Shown here: piece by piece, positions 43,952 through 54,445 of the stretch
Numbering within the stretch: position 1 is the first letter of the stretch
Layout: each line of letters starts with the position of its first letter
NCBI GenBank assembly: GCA_012184525.1
Contig: WOFQ01000007.1
Location: forward strand, 558,001-622,000
Length of the DNA: 64,000 nt
Reading direction: 5' to 3'
Origin: Xenoacremonium recifei
Taxonomy: Eukaryota > Ascomycota > Sordariomycetes > Hypocreales > Nectriaceae
Translations under genes and position numbers: made by a program
The notes under the pieces: model-generated
What the model saw: only the letters and a program-made list of their open reading frames with translations
What the model was told of the DNA's origin: nothing
Databases searched by the model: none

Positions 43952-45763
43952 ATGAAACCCCATACAGACGACGCTGGTGTCGCATGGAAGCCTGGCTTCT
44001 GGAAACATGTCCCCTGGGTCGCTTTTTGCAGTATATTTTGTTTCGTAGTATGCTGCGTCGGACTGGCTGTAATCCTCTTGGAGTCAGACGGTAAGGAGGT
44101 CGCGACATGGCCCTATCATTCTCGGACTGTCCCAGTATCTGTTCTCCTGTCGCTCGTGGTCAGCATCGCCAATCTTTGTCTCACCGTTGTTCTCAGCAGA
44201 GGCTATGAGAACTCATGGTGGTTGCAGGCTCTGAAAGGAGCCGAGCTTCATAGGCTTCACTTCGACTTGGATATCCAGCGTCGTATCTCTGCTGTCTTTA
44301 GCTGGGATCTTATCATTGATAAATTCACGATTGCTGCAGTTATCTCGCTTATAGTCAGCATTCTCGACGGCCCGCTAATCCAGAGAGCTTCCACGACGTC
44401 AGCGAGAGCATTCGGACCCTCATTCTTTAACACGAATATAAACGTTTCGAATGCCACATTCCCGGCCAACTTTAGCAGTTTTAGTGGCGGAGGCACTCAG
44501 CCCCAGGTTCTCACACCTCTCTTCAGCAACGTCAGCCGTGCATATTCTAATCGGGATGACATCGTGCTGCCTACAGACGAGTGCAAGACGAACACGACAT
44601 GCGTCTTTACTTTGCCAGCTCCTGGTTTTGACATAAGTTGCACCCAAAAATTCGTGCCTTATGACTTGTACGATCTCTCTGCTTCTGGATCTGGCAACCA
44701 AATTAGCGATCCCTCCTCATCTCGTGCTGGGAATAACCAAGCCACCACGTTCAATGTCACGATAACGTACGACGCATTCAGTACCAACGCCATCAATACA
44801 ACGGTCCTGTATAAACCTGATGCAGCACGCCAGGGGCGAATGATTCAACGGGAATGTGTATTACTCCTCGCTACAGTCGGATACCCCGTGACCGTCAGCA
44901 ATGGTATTGTTACTTTGAAGGACTGGCAGCTAGGCCAGAACGAAACTATCGAGCTCACTCAAATATCATCCGACGAACTCTGGACCGGGAGCGTCGGCGC
45001 AGGTGGCCTGGAAACGGCGCTTGGAGGCGTGTTCTACGTTTTGGATGCCCTATACACCTCATACATCGCCCTCCGGGTTGGTGTGACGACGAACGGTCTC
45101 CTCTTCAACATAACTGGGCAAGCCGCCAGTAACTACCTGGTCTCTGACATATCGACGTACAGCAATTATACCATGACGTGGGAGGATCCTACCACCGATA
45201 TAATGAACACCGCTCGTGAGCTGATGCTTCGCAGCGCTATCGCGTACTCGGACTACGATCGCACGGCTATGGTACCGCAGCAGCTCGAGATACAGCGGAC
45301 TGAAATATCAACCGCCTACAAGAGCCACTACAAGTATTTAGCCATTACGCTGGTCTGCATGGTGCTACAAGCACTGGTGGTTTCTTTCCTGCTGTTGGGA
45401 TGGCGTCATCTTGGGCGCGACATGTCACTAGACGCGTTCGAGATCGCAAGAGCCCTCGGGGCACCTTTGCTACAGGATGCCAGCTCGAATAGCAATATCG
45501 AGGAGACACTGTCACCATTGCGGCGCGTCAGACTTCGCTATGGGGAGATCGCGCTGAGGGCGGCTGGGACTCGGAGTAACAGTCATGAAGGAAAAGACAC
45601 AATTCGACACGCAGATGAAGATGCTATTCCATATGAAGTGGTGCAGCTGGTCGAGCCCGGAGCTGGAAACGACACAAATTCCCATGTTGGACAGAGACCT
45701 AGGCTAGGCCTTGGCCGTGAAGAACAGGTCAGGGACTTGCGGCCTGGGGCCTTGTACTGGTAA
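43952..45763 (+). CDS. Fungal four-TM membrane protein of unknown function (DUF3176-like)
   Basis: 603 aa, single exon. The second in-frame Met (MKPHTDDAGVAWKPGFWKHV) is chosen because W+PG+W+ is the conserved start of this fungal family and the 26 residues before it look non-coding. Three transmembrane segments follow near residues 24-43, 62-83 and 125-145, then a roughly 320-residue extracytoplasmic-looking region rich in Asn-X-Ser/Thr sites with a few cysteines (DECKTNTTC, DISC, RECV), and a fourth segment near residue 470 (YLAITLVCMVLQALVVSFLL). The hydrophilic tail is about 120 residues. Function is unknown; a plasma-membrane or vacuolar location is inferred from topology and glycosylation sites. 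Family name is a recollection of motif pattern. Confidence 0.75.
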   Translation: MKPHTDDAGVAWKPGFWKHVPWVAFCSIFCFVVCCVGLAVILLESDGKEVATWPYHSRTVPVSVLLSLVVSIANLCLTVVLSRGYENSWWLQALKGAELHRLHFDLDIQRRISAVFSWDLIIDKFTIAAVISLIVSILDGPLIQRASTTSARAFGPSFFNTNINVSNATFPANFSSFSGGGTQPQVLTPLFSNVSRAYSNRDDIVLPTDECKTNTTCVFTLPAPGFDISCTQKFVPYDLYDLSASGSGNQISDPSSSRAGNNQATTFNVTITYDAFSTNAINTTVLYKPDAARQGRMIQRECVLLLATVGYPVTVSNGIVTLKDWQLGQNETIELTQISSDELWTGSVGAGGLETALGGVFYVLDALYTSYIALRVGVTTNGLLFNITGQAASNYLVSDISTYSNYTMTWEDPTTDIMNTARELMLRSAIAYSDYDRTAMVPQQLEIQRTEISTAYKSHYKYLAITLVCMVLQALVVSFLLLGWRHLGRDMSLDAFEIARALGAPLLQDASSNSNIEETLSPLRRVRLRYGEIALRAAGTRSNSHEGKDTIRHADEDAIPYEVVQLVEPGAGNDTNSHVGQRPRLGLGREEQVRDLRPGALYW

Positions 45764-46017
45764 TAGGTTGACAGCTCTTTGGGTGTTAGAATTGTAGAGA
45801 GAAAAATAATAGATCCGGGTTGGGTATTCGAGGTACTCCTTGGTTAATTTTATATCTATGGAGTATAACCTACTATAATAACTACCTAGCAGCCTTCTTG
45901 AGAAACAGATATCTTGCCACAAAACCATTGTTTCTAACTTAAGGTAATCATGGGATTTCACAGTGCCTTGTTAGCCGATTGGATACGCACGCGGCCTATG
46001 ATGTACTACGCACTTAC

Positions 46018-46138
46018 TTGAAGACTTTGGACTGTTCTACTGCTGAGAAAGTACGATATTGGCTCTGCATTCTCCGAATTTTCCTTAAAACACGACATCT
46101 TACATTCCATCTAAGTCGCGCGCGGAATGTTCAAGTAG
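46018..46138 (+). repeat. Diverged direct repeat, copy B
   Basis: Matches 47080-47223: gctgag-aagtacga-attg-ctctgcattc, then ttacattccat against ttgcattccat, and gcgcg/gcgca followed by gaatgtt-aa. In the frame open in the other copy, this copy carries a frameshift and a TAA after the CATTCCATC word, so it looks like the more decayed one. Confidence 0.75.
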
Positions 46139-46171
46139 TCACGAGACCTGGGGGCGACTCGGAGACTCCAG

Positions 46172-46760
46172 AATATTGGAAGTTGTCAGGTGAAGTCGGT
46201 GGTATCGGTAGGGTTCGAGATTTGATATGGACGGGACCTGAATTGGTTGCGTCAGTGCCTTATAGCACGGGCCACAGGGCTGCCGGCAGGTATACACGAT
46301 CCCGGCCATTGGAGGGCGATCTTGCAATGGATTTTGCCCGGCAATGCGACGACGTCCTAACCAAGGCGCATTTCCCTGAGCACGAGAACTTCATGGGCGC
46401 TTTCTTTGCTAATTTTTGGAATTGCGTTCCCTTCGTTGACTGCGCTTGCTGGTCACCGCTTGCTGAAGGGTATCTACCCTTAGGAATTGCTCGGGTCGTC
46501 GGGGCATCGATTCTAGCATGTGAACGCCCCCTGTAATATTCAGGTCCTTGATGTTGTCTCCTTGTATAAGAGCTGGCATCCCCTTTTCGAATATCAACCT
46601 CTGCCACCCACTTTGACAATGCGAAGTCCCAAATCTTTGAGTTCTCTGAACATCCCCTTTCACCGATATCCCGCAGTCTGAAATGTCTGTCGATTTAATT
46701 TATTGTCCTCAAATAGTTGTCGTAAGCTAATGAGCCGTTGGCTAATAGCGTGCAGCCTCG
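46172..46760 (+). repeat. Diverged direct repeat, copy A' with about 275-bp extra block
   Basis: Second copy of the sequence upstream of the NFKBIL1-like gene, here not next to any copy of that gene. Homology is interrupted at about 46302-46578 by a block absent from copy A, either an insertion here or a deletion there. Clear terminal repeats or target-site duplications were not found around the block. Confidence 0.8.
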
Positions 46761-47031
46761 GCGCCAAAAAGCAGTTCGGCTGTCGCAAGTGGATTAAAGA
46801 GCTGCCGCTTTAAGACCACAGGATCTCGATGGCGTCTAGACCAACATCGCCCAAGCTACCGTTCGACTTTTCAACTATCTGCGATATACTCTGTAGAAGA
46901 TGCAGCTTCCATTCCTGTCATGCCCAATTCCCGCAATGCAAGATCAAGAAGAGGGCGCTTAAATATGCCATGTCTTCAATGTTAGAAGGTCGACTATGTT
47001 CAGGGTGTAGATTTCCTCCCAGTCAAACGGC

Positions 47032-47208
47032 ATGAAGACGGGCACCGAGTACAATGAATTCAGACAAAAACGTGTCCTGCTAGAGGAATTTGGCATGGTA
47101 TATGGAGTATTGCTGAGGAAGTACGACATTGACTCTGCATTCGCTAGATTGTCCCGTCAACAGGATACCTTGCATTCCATGCAAGTTCACGCGCAGAGCT
47201 CTAGATAG
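47032..47208 (+). pseudogene. Short open frame, likely gene remnant (copy B')
   Basis: 58 codons from ATG to TAG, reading like real protein (EYNEFRQKRVLLEEFG, LLRKYDIDSAFARLSR) and preceded by an acceptor-like ttcctcccag at 47013-47022. Its 3' two thirds form copy B' of the repeat (47080-47223), whose partner is frameshifted. It is probably the last exon or remnant of a duplicated, decayed gene. Protein family not recognised. Confidence 0.4.
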
Positions 47209-47587
47209 GGAATGTTAAAGCAGCGCAAGCCCAACTGCAGGGGCTCTATCTGCTGGGACTCGGCATCAGGCACTAAAGCTAGGTAGGGGGTTTCCAGTTC
47301 TCAAGGTCCCGCCACCAGCCAATCGATAGGCCGCAAAGTGTCGCGAAAAGTACATCTCATCCAATCCATCAGTGTCTGACCCTCCCACCATCATTAATCA
47401 TCCTCACTGCTTCTTCCGTCTCGCGTCAGCGCCATTACCCCTGGGCTGAGTCTCTATCATCGAATCCCGCCTCGACTCTTCGACGGCCTAGCAAAACTCC
47501 TTTCTCAGGATGCGCAGGTGACGGCCGCATCGAATTTCCAACGGCATCAAGACATCGAACGTGCCAGCGATCTGAAATCTATCCACA

Positions 47588-49056
47588 ATGGGCGGAATAC
47601 TCCTGCTCCTCGCCCTCTGCGTACGTTTTCTGTTCATCGCCCTTCTGGACTTCAACTGACATGCGAACTACAGCTGGTGATGGCCTTGGCGTACGTGCGA
47701 CCTCGACCCGCGAATGAACCCCGTCGCAATATACTGACGAAGGATTGGTAGCTCGTTCCTGGCCGGCGCGCTCCCTCTGTCCATGTCGCTATCGCAATCG
47801 CAACTGCGGTTACTATCGAGCATCGGAGTTGGGATCCTCGTCGGAACATCCCTCATTGTCATCATTCCCGAGGGAATCGAGGCTGCCACGTCGCCTGGCG
47901 AAGCCACCCATATGCATAAGATTAGGAGCTTGGTGCGAAGGTCCCCCTGGGATCACGAAATAGTTACGCGCGGTCTGGACAGCTCTGCGCCAACGGTTCA
48001 AGTATGGACCCGACAAGAAGACGCTGTCCCCAGCGTTTCTCTCGAGCGACGTGAAGATGCTGGCCAGAGTGGAGCGACCAATTCCATTCGCGACGAGCTT
48101 GCGCTCTCTGTCGGCGATGTCGCCTCCCGTGATGACCCGTCATCAGGAAGCCAAGCTTACAACGCGTACGACGACGACGGCGAGCACGGCACGAGCCCGA
48201 TGCAAAAGGGCGCCCAGACCAGCACGAGCGAGAAAGAGGACGAGAAGGAACATGAGCATGCCGAGGTTCCAACCTTCGAAATTGGTTTCTCTCTAATCGC
48301 GGGGTTCTTGTTGATGTTCCTCATCGACAGACTGCCCCGCCATGCCACTGACAGCCTCCAATCAGCACCTCAAATGCGACACATCAGTCTGGATAACCTC
48401 GGGGGAGAGACTGCGTCTGTGGACGAGGAGGCTGATGGCTTTCTGGGCTCGTTGGCTCCGACGCCGAAGCACGCTCGCAGTCTGGCTACAACCACCGGAC
48501 TTGTTATCCACGCCGCTGCCGATGGCATCGCAATGGGTGCCTCTTCCACGACCGCGGACATGAAGTTAGGCTTCATAATATTTATGGCCATCATGATCCA
48601 CAAGGCGCCCGCCGCCTTTGGTCTTACCTCTGTTCTCCTGAAGCAAGGCCTCTCCAAACGCGCCGCTCGAGGGCATCTGATTATCTTCAGTCTTGCTGCT
48701 CCTGTCGGTGCCCTCAGCACGTTCCTTCTCATCAAACTGCTGGGAGGTGGCAATCTTGACGGTGATGCTGGTCAGTGGTGGACCGGAATGCTTCTCCTAT
48801 TTTCAGGAGGCACTTTTCTGTGAGTTTGACTCTTCCTCCGTGGCAGAGAACAATCAGACTAATTTGATATAGGTACGTCGCAATGCATGCCATGCAAGAA
48901 GATGGGTCGCAAGGCCACGAGCATGGTGCGAATGGATACACGGACGTCAATGCTTCGAACCAACGCAAACCTAAAGGACCCCAGATGCGGGATACCGTGG
49001 CTACGATGGTGGGCATGTTGCTGCCTTTGCTAACGCAGTTCGGTCATCACCACTAG
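47588..49056 (+). CDS. ZIP-family zinc transporter (SLC39A9/ZIP9-like)
   Basis: Predicted Zn2+ transporter moving metal into the cytosol, probably from the Golgi or secretory pathway as for ZIP9 (family knowledge). 433 aa, exons 47588-47620, 47674-47690, 47752-48819, 48873-49056; the 17-nt second exon is very small. N-terminal hydrophobic segment MGGILLLLALCLVMALASFL is followed by IGVGILVGTSLIVIIPEG, a 140-residue hydrophilic loop with a His/Glu cluster (EKEHEHAE), and the ZIP signature helices with HAAADGIAMGA and MIHKAPAAFGL, whose His/Asp/Glu-type residues bind metal. The C-terminus ends GMLLPLLTQFGHHH. The His-rich loop may sense zinc. No operon-like link to neighbours. Confidence 0.9.
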
Positions 49057-51718
49057 ATGGCATTTTGTCTATAGAATGAATCTTTGAGCAAGGAACGACT
49101 TCCAACGACATCTAACAATAGGGTATAGAATGGTGCTTGTTTTGGGAGAGCCGGCGAGCTCCAGTGTCTGTCTAGGATGAGACACCAAATGAGTTAGTCT
49201 CTTAAAGCTCGGAGGCAGATGTCTATGAGCAATGGATGATACGGGCGTTGTAGGATAGGAGCGAGGGAACATTGGCTGTATACAAGGTACCTACTCAAAT
49301 ATACAGCACCGACCCAGAAGAGGTCAGCCATAAGAGACGGGTGAAGGGATGAGGCAGGGAGGGACATGGTATCTTAATACATTGGGCGTTACGGAAGAGA
49401 GTTTTCTGTTGTTGTTTGGGGCTTCACGTTTACACAATTCTCAGTGCAGGTACACGAGCGCCTGAAACAGCAACAATTTTAGCGATAACGTACGACTCGG
49501 ATTTATTAGGCCAGAATACGATATAGAGAATAATAAATAATCTGCACTATCTTAACGCATTTGTCTGATCATCAAGGTCACTGCTATTCGGACGATGTTA
49601 AGCTGGTAAGGGTAGCATTCAGGATGGGGCCTGTCAGCATGGTATCCTGGAAAGGAGCCTCGTGTAACTCGACAAGAGATGAGTTTGGACAGACTGAGAT
49701 ATCAGTCATGGTTTTGAAGTTCCAACAGAACAGATTGGCGACCTTGAAAGGCGGAAACCCCCCTGACTTCTCATATGGTAAAGAAAAAGTAAAGACAAAA
49801 TTCCGAAGAACTAGGCTGACGAAGATAATATTCACCGGTATTGGCTGTACTTGGAAATTCGTATTGAGGTCATAATCGTATTACTAGCTCATTTCTACAA
49901 CAGCATATGCCAAGGTGTTTCCATTGATGCGTCGTACGCAATCCAACCCCGCCGCTTGACTGGCGTCTTGCTCGAAACGCGGAGACATTGCAGTGTTTCA
50001 ACAATGCGTTTCACGTACTCCAGTGGACCTCTCGACTTCCTTACCCTACCTGATATGACCTGAATAACAACCTGAGAAGTGAAATTACATAGCGATTGCA
50101 AATCAGCCGAGAGAGTAGTACGAGCACCGTTAGAGTCGGTAACGGGCCGTTGAACCTACAACCCTGTCATCCCGAACCGCTGAGGTTTCATCGTACTACC
50201 CACCGAATCTTTAAGCACGAGTCGGTGAAGGATCTGGAGAATCCATACGGGGAAATTCTTCTCCTAGTTCAGACACCGGAGGCCTGTGGTGGCGTGATGG
50301 GGGAGGCTCTGCAGAGTAGACTGGATCGTTCTGTGCATATTGCTTATCATCAGGAGGGTGGACAAAATGGTTGTTTCCGTCTGATACGTCTTATTCCCTT
50401 GTCATATACTGGGATCACAAAGCAGCGGTGAGATGATCTGATGGCAGATATTCCGAGTTTCCGTTTAGCCTAGTACATGGCAACCAGGATCATCAACGCT
50501 TCGATTTCAGGATACATGGAGATCTTGTTTCATTGCTCCTTACTCAGTACTAACACGAAACTGCGGGAAAACCCCGGTTTCCAATGGACTCGGGTAATTT
50601 AAAGCATCCTTCAAAGGGGCCGAGCCAAGCCAGATGTTCGATCCTAGGTAGGATTACGGAGCATTTAATTAACTGGACCCTGGTCTCTCCGTATTCAATC
50701 AAGACTCCTAACGTTTCTAGCCCTTACGATGGACCATGGTTGAAGGCGTTTTTGCAGGGGTACGACAGAGGCTGAGGCACATGCAAGAAGAAACGGTTTC
50801 CACAGACCAGCTTCAGAAGCACGAGCTCGGCGCAATATCAATGACCTCATGCGTATTGCAGTGGCTGCGCTAAAGGCAATGGCCTCTCGCAAGGGTTTAA
50901 CGAGCGGAACGGTGGGGTGGCAGTTGAGGAAAAGTAGTGGGCAGCAATTGAAGGATTGGCCTAACGACCAACTCCCCGGGTCCTGTCAGTGAGATGTAGT
51001 GATAGATGCTGATTCTCTATAGGAATGTCGGGTAATGAGAAGCATCGCCAAACATCTGTCTCTTCATCTATCGGTTTTCCAATTTCGATGTCGTGAATTT
51101 GTCAGCTTGACGAGGTAATGTGCATCTGGGCGCCCTAGGGCGCACTCTTATGGGCGCGGGGTTTACTCGTAGTTACGAACGAGGTTCCCTGTGCCGGCTT
51201 CAGAGCAACGCGCAACACCGCTAGGTATATTCAGTTGCACTTACAGGAATGGGTCAAATACCTAAGAAATATCATAATTAAGTGGATGATGGGATGAATA
51301 ATCATATGTGTCGATCTAAAGCGGAATCGTATCTCTATCAAGTGTATCTATCTGCCATAGAGTGTATCGCGGAGTCCCGGAGTTAAAAGAGATAACTTAG
51401 TCAAAATCTCCGTGGTGACATACCAGATGAGTCAATTCAACCGGTCTATTCATGCACGTAAGCCACTTGCATATTATAGCGCTATCTTTAAATTCTATTC
51501 GCCGTCTGTACAGAGTACTGGCTGTGGTATCACGAGATTCACGACACGAAGGGAAATGTTCAAATGGAACCCTCTATTCAGATGACGAAATAGCTTGAGC
51601 AAGGACAACTATATAAGTAAACGTAGTCGCCTTGGATCTGTGATGTTTTCCCATCTCAACGAAGAAGCTTCACATTGAGGGCCACACAATCAACGCTTCG
51701 CATTTTTGTCTCTTCATC
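49057..51718. other. 2.7-kb gene-poor region
   Basis: A/T-rich with scattered short ORFs. One exon-like open stretch (50759-50992, 77 codons after an acceptor-like tttgcag) has good coding character but no start or recognisable family. Nothing else is supported. The last 100 bp hold the AKR promoter with tataaagta-like sequence (ctatataagtaaacg at about 51610). Confidence 0.4.
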
Positions 51719-53002
51719 ATGGTTAAAACACTCCCCTTCCAGGATATCACGGTGCCAAGCCCTGGCTTTGGGGCTATGGGTATGAGCTTTGGCCTGGGAA
51801 CAAATGTCGACTACGAGCAGGCCGAGCCGGTCCTATTGAAGGCCATTGAGCTGGGATGCACTTTCTGGGATACTGCGGTACGCAGAGTTGTTCCTCGAGA
51901 TGCTTTTTGTGAGCCATATTGACCATGTCTCAGGTCGTCTACGGAGCCGGCATCAATGAGAAGTTACTAGGGGAGTTCCTTAGGAAGCACAACGCCCGCG
52001 ACAAGGTCTTCAGTGAGTCTTTCATACCTCGAAACAGGGTCGACTCTGTGGTTACTAACATTCCTAATTCACCAGTTGCATCAAAGTGCGGTTTCAATTG
52101 CATGAATGGTGGTGATGGAAAAGTCACAAACTCGCCAGCTCACATCAAGGAATACATTGAGGGCACTACTGAGAGGTTGGGCTTCACGCCAGATCTGTAT
52201 TACCTTCACAGAATTGATCCTAGTACGCCTCCGTTGCATCATGTACTGTTCAAGTGGCTAATAAGGATCGTTCAGATACTCCGCTGGAGCAGTCAATTCC
52301 TGCCCTTGATGAGCTCCGCAAGGCTGGCAAGACGAAGTATATCGGCCTCTCCGAGTGCTCGGCTGCGACTCTTCGCAAAGCCAACTCAAGTAAGATCTCT
52401 CTTGTAGCCATGGTGGCTCTCTTTTAGCCGTAACTGCTAACCTTCTCATCAGTTGCAAAGATTGATGCCGTCCAGGCAGAGTACTCTGCATTCGAGACCT
52501 TGCACGAGACGGACGGGCTCATCGACACTGCGAAGGAACTGGGTGTTGCGTACGTCGCCTACAGCCCTCTAGGCCATGGCTGGCTCGTCGATGACTTCCC
52601 CTACAAGTCGCCCGATGACTTTGCGCCTGATGACTTCAGACGTAGAGGTGAGTTGCAAACAATTTTGCGCCTGTGAATGTGACGAACCACTAACATAAAT
52701 TCACAGCGCCCAAGTTCCAAGGCGAAAACTTTTACAAAAATAAGGCTATCGTCGAGCAGATCAAGAAGCTGGCTGAGCGGAAGGGTTGCACCACGCCGCA
52801 GATAGCGCTGGCTTGGGTTGCTGCCCAGGGCATGATCGCGATTCCGGGAACAACCAAGTCGAAGCGGTTGGAAGAGAATTGGGCGTCGCAGGAGATTGAG
52901 CTGACTGACGGGGAAAAGAGCGAGCTCAGGAGTCTCATCAACTCTGCAAAGCCTATTGGTAACCGATATGCGCCGGCCCAGCAAGCCCTGGTTGGTCATT
53001 GA
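51719..53002 (+). CDS. Aldo/keto reductase, AKR13-type
   Basis: NADPH-dependent carbonyl reductase of 329 aa, six exons: 51719-51877, 51934-52012, 52076-52222, 52276-52389, 52453-52647, 52707-53002. Catalytic tetrad residues are visible: Asp in FWDTA, Tyr in VYGAG, Lys in ASKCG and His in YYLHRIDP. The LHRID motif and the C-terminal SLINSAKPIGNRYAP-type end are those of the AKR13/pyridoxal reductase-YakC group. IPGTTKSKRLEEN forms the cofactor site. The third intron acceptor was set after TTCAG, giving DPNTPLEQSIPALDEL. A TATA-like ctatataag lies about 110 bp upstream. Substrate unknown; no linked pathway genes. Confidence 0.9.
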
Positions 53003-54445
53003 GCGTTGACAGTCACGGCAATTGTCTAAATAGCATGGCATTCAGAAATGCTGGAGCTTGAAAGTTTAGCCTGTGAATATTACCTCAGACAGGCGTTCAG
53101 CTGGCAATCCGATGTCTCGTAGATTTTCGGTCTCGGGGTTTTCCATTGCATGACTCTTTGAGCTATAAGTGGCTGCACCGGTTTTTGTAACGGCTCTTCT
53201 AGATAAACGGTCTTCCCCTCCGTTTCCACGTGTTGGGCTTGTGGCCATGGGCCTCGATAGAACCCTACTTGTGTCGACATATTTGTTAAGCTAAATCCAT
53301 TGTATTCTATAGCAATTTAAAGCGGTAGGTAAATGGGTATCTAGGGGTCATTATTGTCTTTTATAATGTGGTCAGGTGATACATCAATAAGCCTTCCTAC
53401 AAGGGTTGCTCTTTCCCTCGCAGTCCGTGGCTGGGTCGGATCCGCCTCCAGACCGACGGATCCTCCTCCATCTTCCCTCCCAAATCCTTCAACTTCAACG
53501 ACAGCGAAAGCCGCGACCAAGGTTGGCTTCAGGAACAGCGCGCCGGCAAATGTGCATGCATGTGTCCTGCCAACTGATCCCCGCTCTCTCCTCCTCCCCC
53601 GGCCCCTCATCCTCTGCCCCCCGTCCTTCCAAGCGCGCCCTCGCCGCCGCCATTAATTCTTGCGTCGACACTCTAATGGTCTAGACTACCGAACACGACG
53701 GACGGCTCGCTGAGACAAGAACGATCCCTCGGCTGTCCCCTCCTAGCTTCGCTCTTTTCCTTGGATATCCCGCCGCCAGCTGAAAAACTACGCCATCGAA
53801 CCTCAGCGCCCGGCTTCCACCCAATCCAACTCTTCTCAACCAGGGTCACTCGCTAGACCACACCATCACTCTCGTTGTTCTTCACCCGATCCTGCATTCA
53901 TTGATGCCCCCTCGCTGCACTCCAGAACTACGTGCGCCTGCTGCTCTCACCGTCTGCTGCGCTGGCGCTCGAGGGTGTCACTTGAGGTGACTGACAGGTA
54001 CGGATTCCGGTTAGCGCCCCCTCCAACCACGCTATCGTCTCGAACTCGCCCTCCTGGATGGAGCACGGGCTGGGCTGGCCTGCTTCCTCATCACTGCCCG
54101 TTTCGCCCTTCCGCCGCCGTCCCAATATATTGCTTCCCCATACCCATGGCCATCTATCGGTTTCACGTTCTCGACCTATTTGCGGCGCCCTCGCTGTAGT
54201 GCCCATCCGTCGTTGCATGAAAGCTAACGTCCCTCCCCCTACAGAGCAGGCTCTCGGGCTAGGGATCCCTCCGTTCTTCCCCACAGTCAAAGAAAGCCAT
54301 AGGAGGCCCTGACTCCAAACCGAACGAACGAACCCTTCCGTCGAGCCGTCGCTTGCCATTTCTACGACGCCTCGACAACCCCAGCGCGCCTTCGAATCGA
54401 CGCTGGACTCGCCGCATCCCCTCGTCCTCGGTGTCGGCCCGGGTC
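53003..54445. promoter_or_regulatory. Upstream region of the F-box/WD40 gene
   Basis: 1.44 kb. From about 53400 to 54420 the plus strand is strongly C/T-rich, as in a long fungal promoter/leader. An in-frame ATG at 54353 could extend the F-box protein by 31 residues, but the extension looks like leader sequence. No independent gene is supported. Confidence 0.4.

Larger units (their letters stand above)
45764..47587. other. Repeat-bearing intergenic patch
   Basis: 1.8 kb containing the second copy of repeat A and both copies of repeat B, listed separately. An open frame at 45979-46536 runs across the repeats but has no conserved character. The last 300 bp precede the ZIP transporter and are C/T-rich. 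Confidence 0.5.

Noticed and set aside
45979..46536. 185-codon ORF between membrane protein and ZIP gene
   Set aside because: It runs through repeat copies B and A' in a frame unrelated to that preserved in the other copies, so it appears to be chance opening in repeat DNA.
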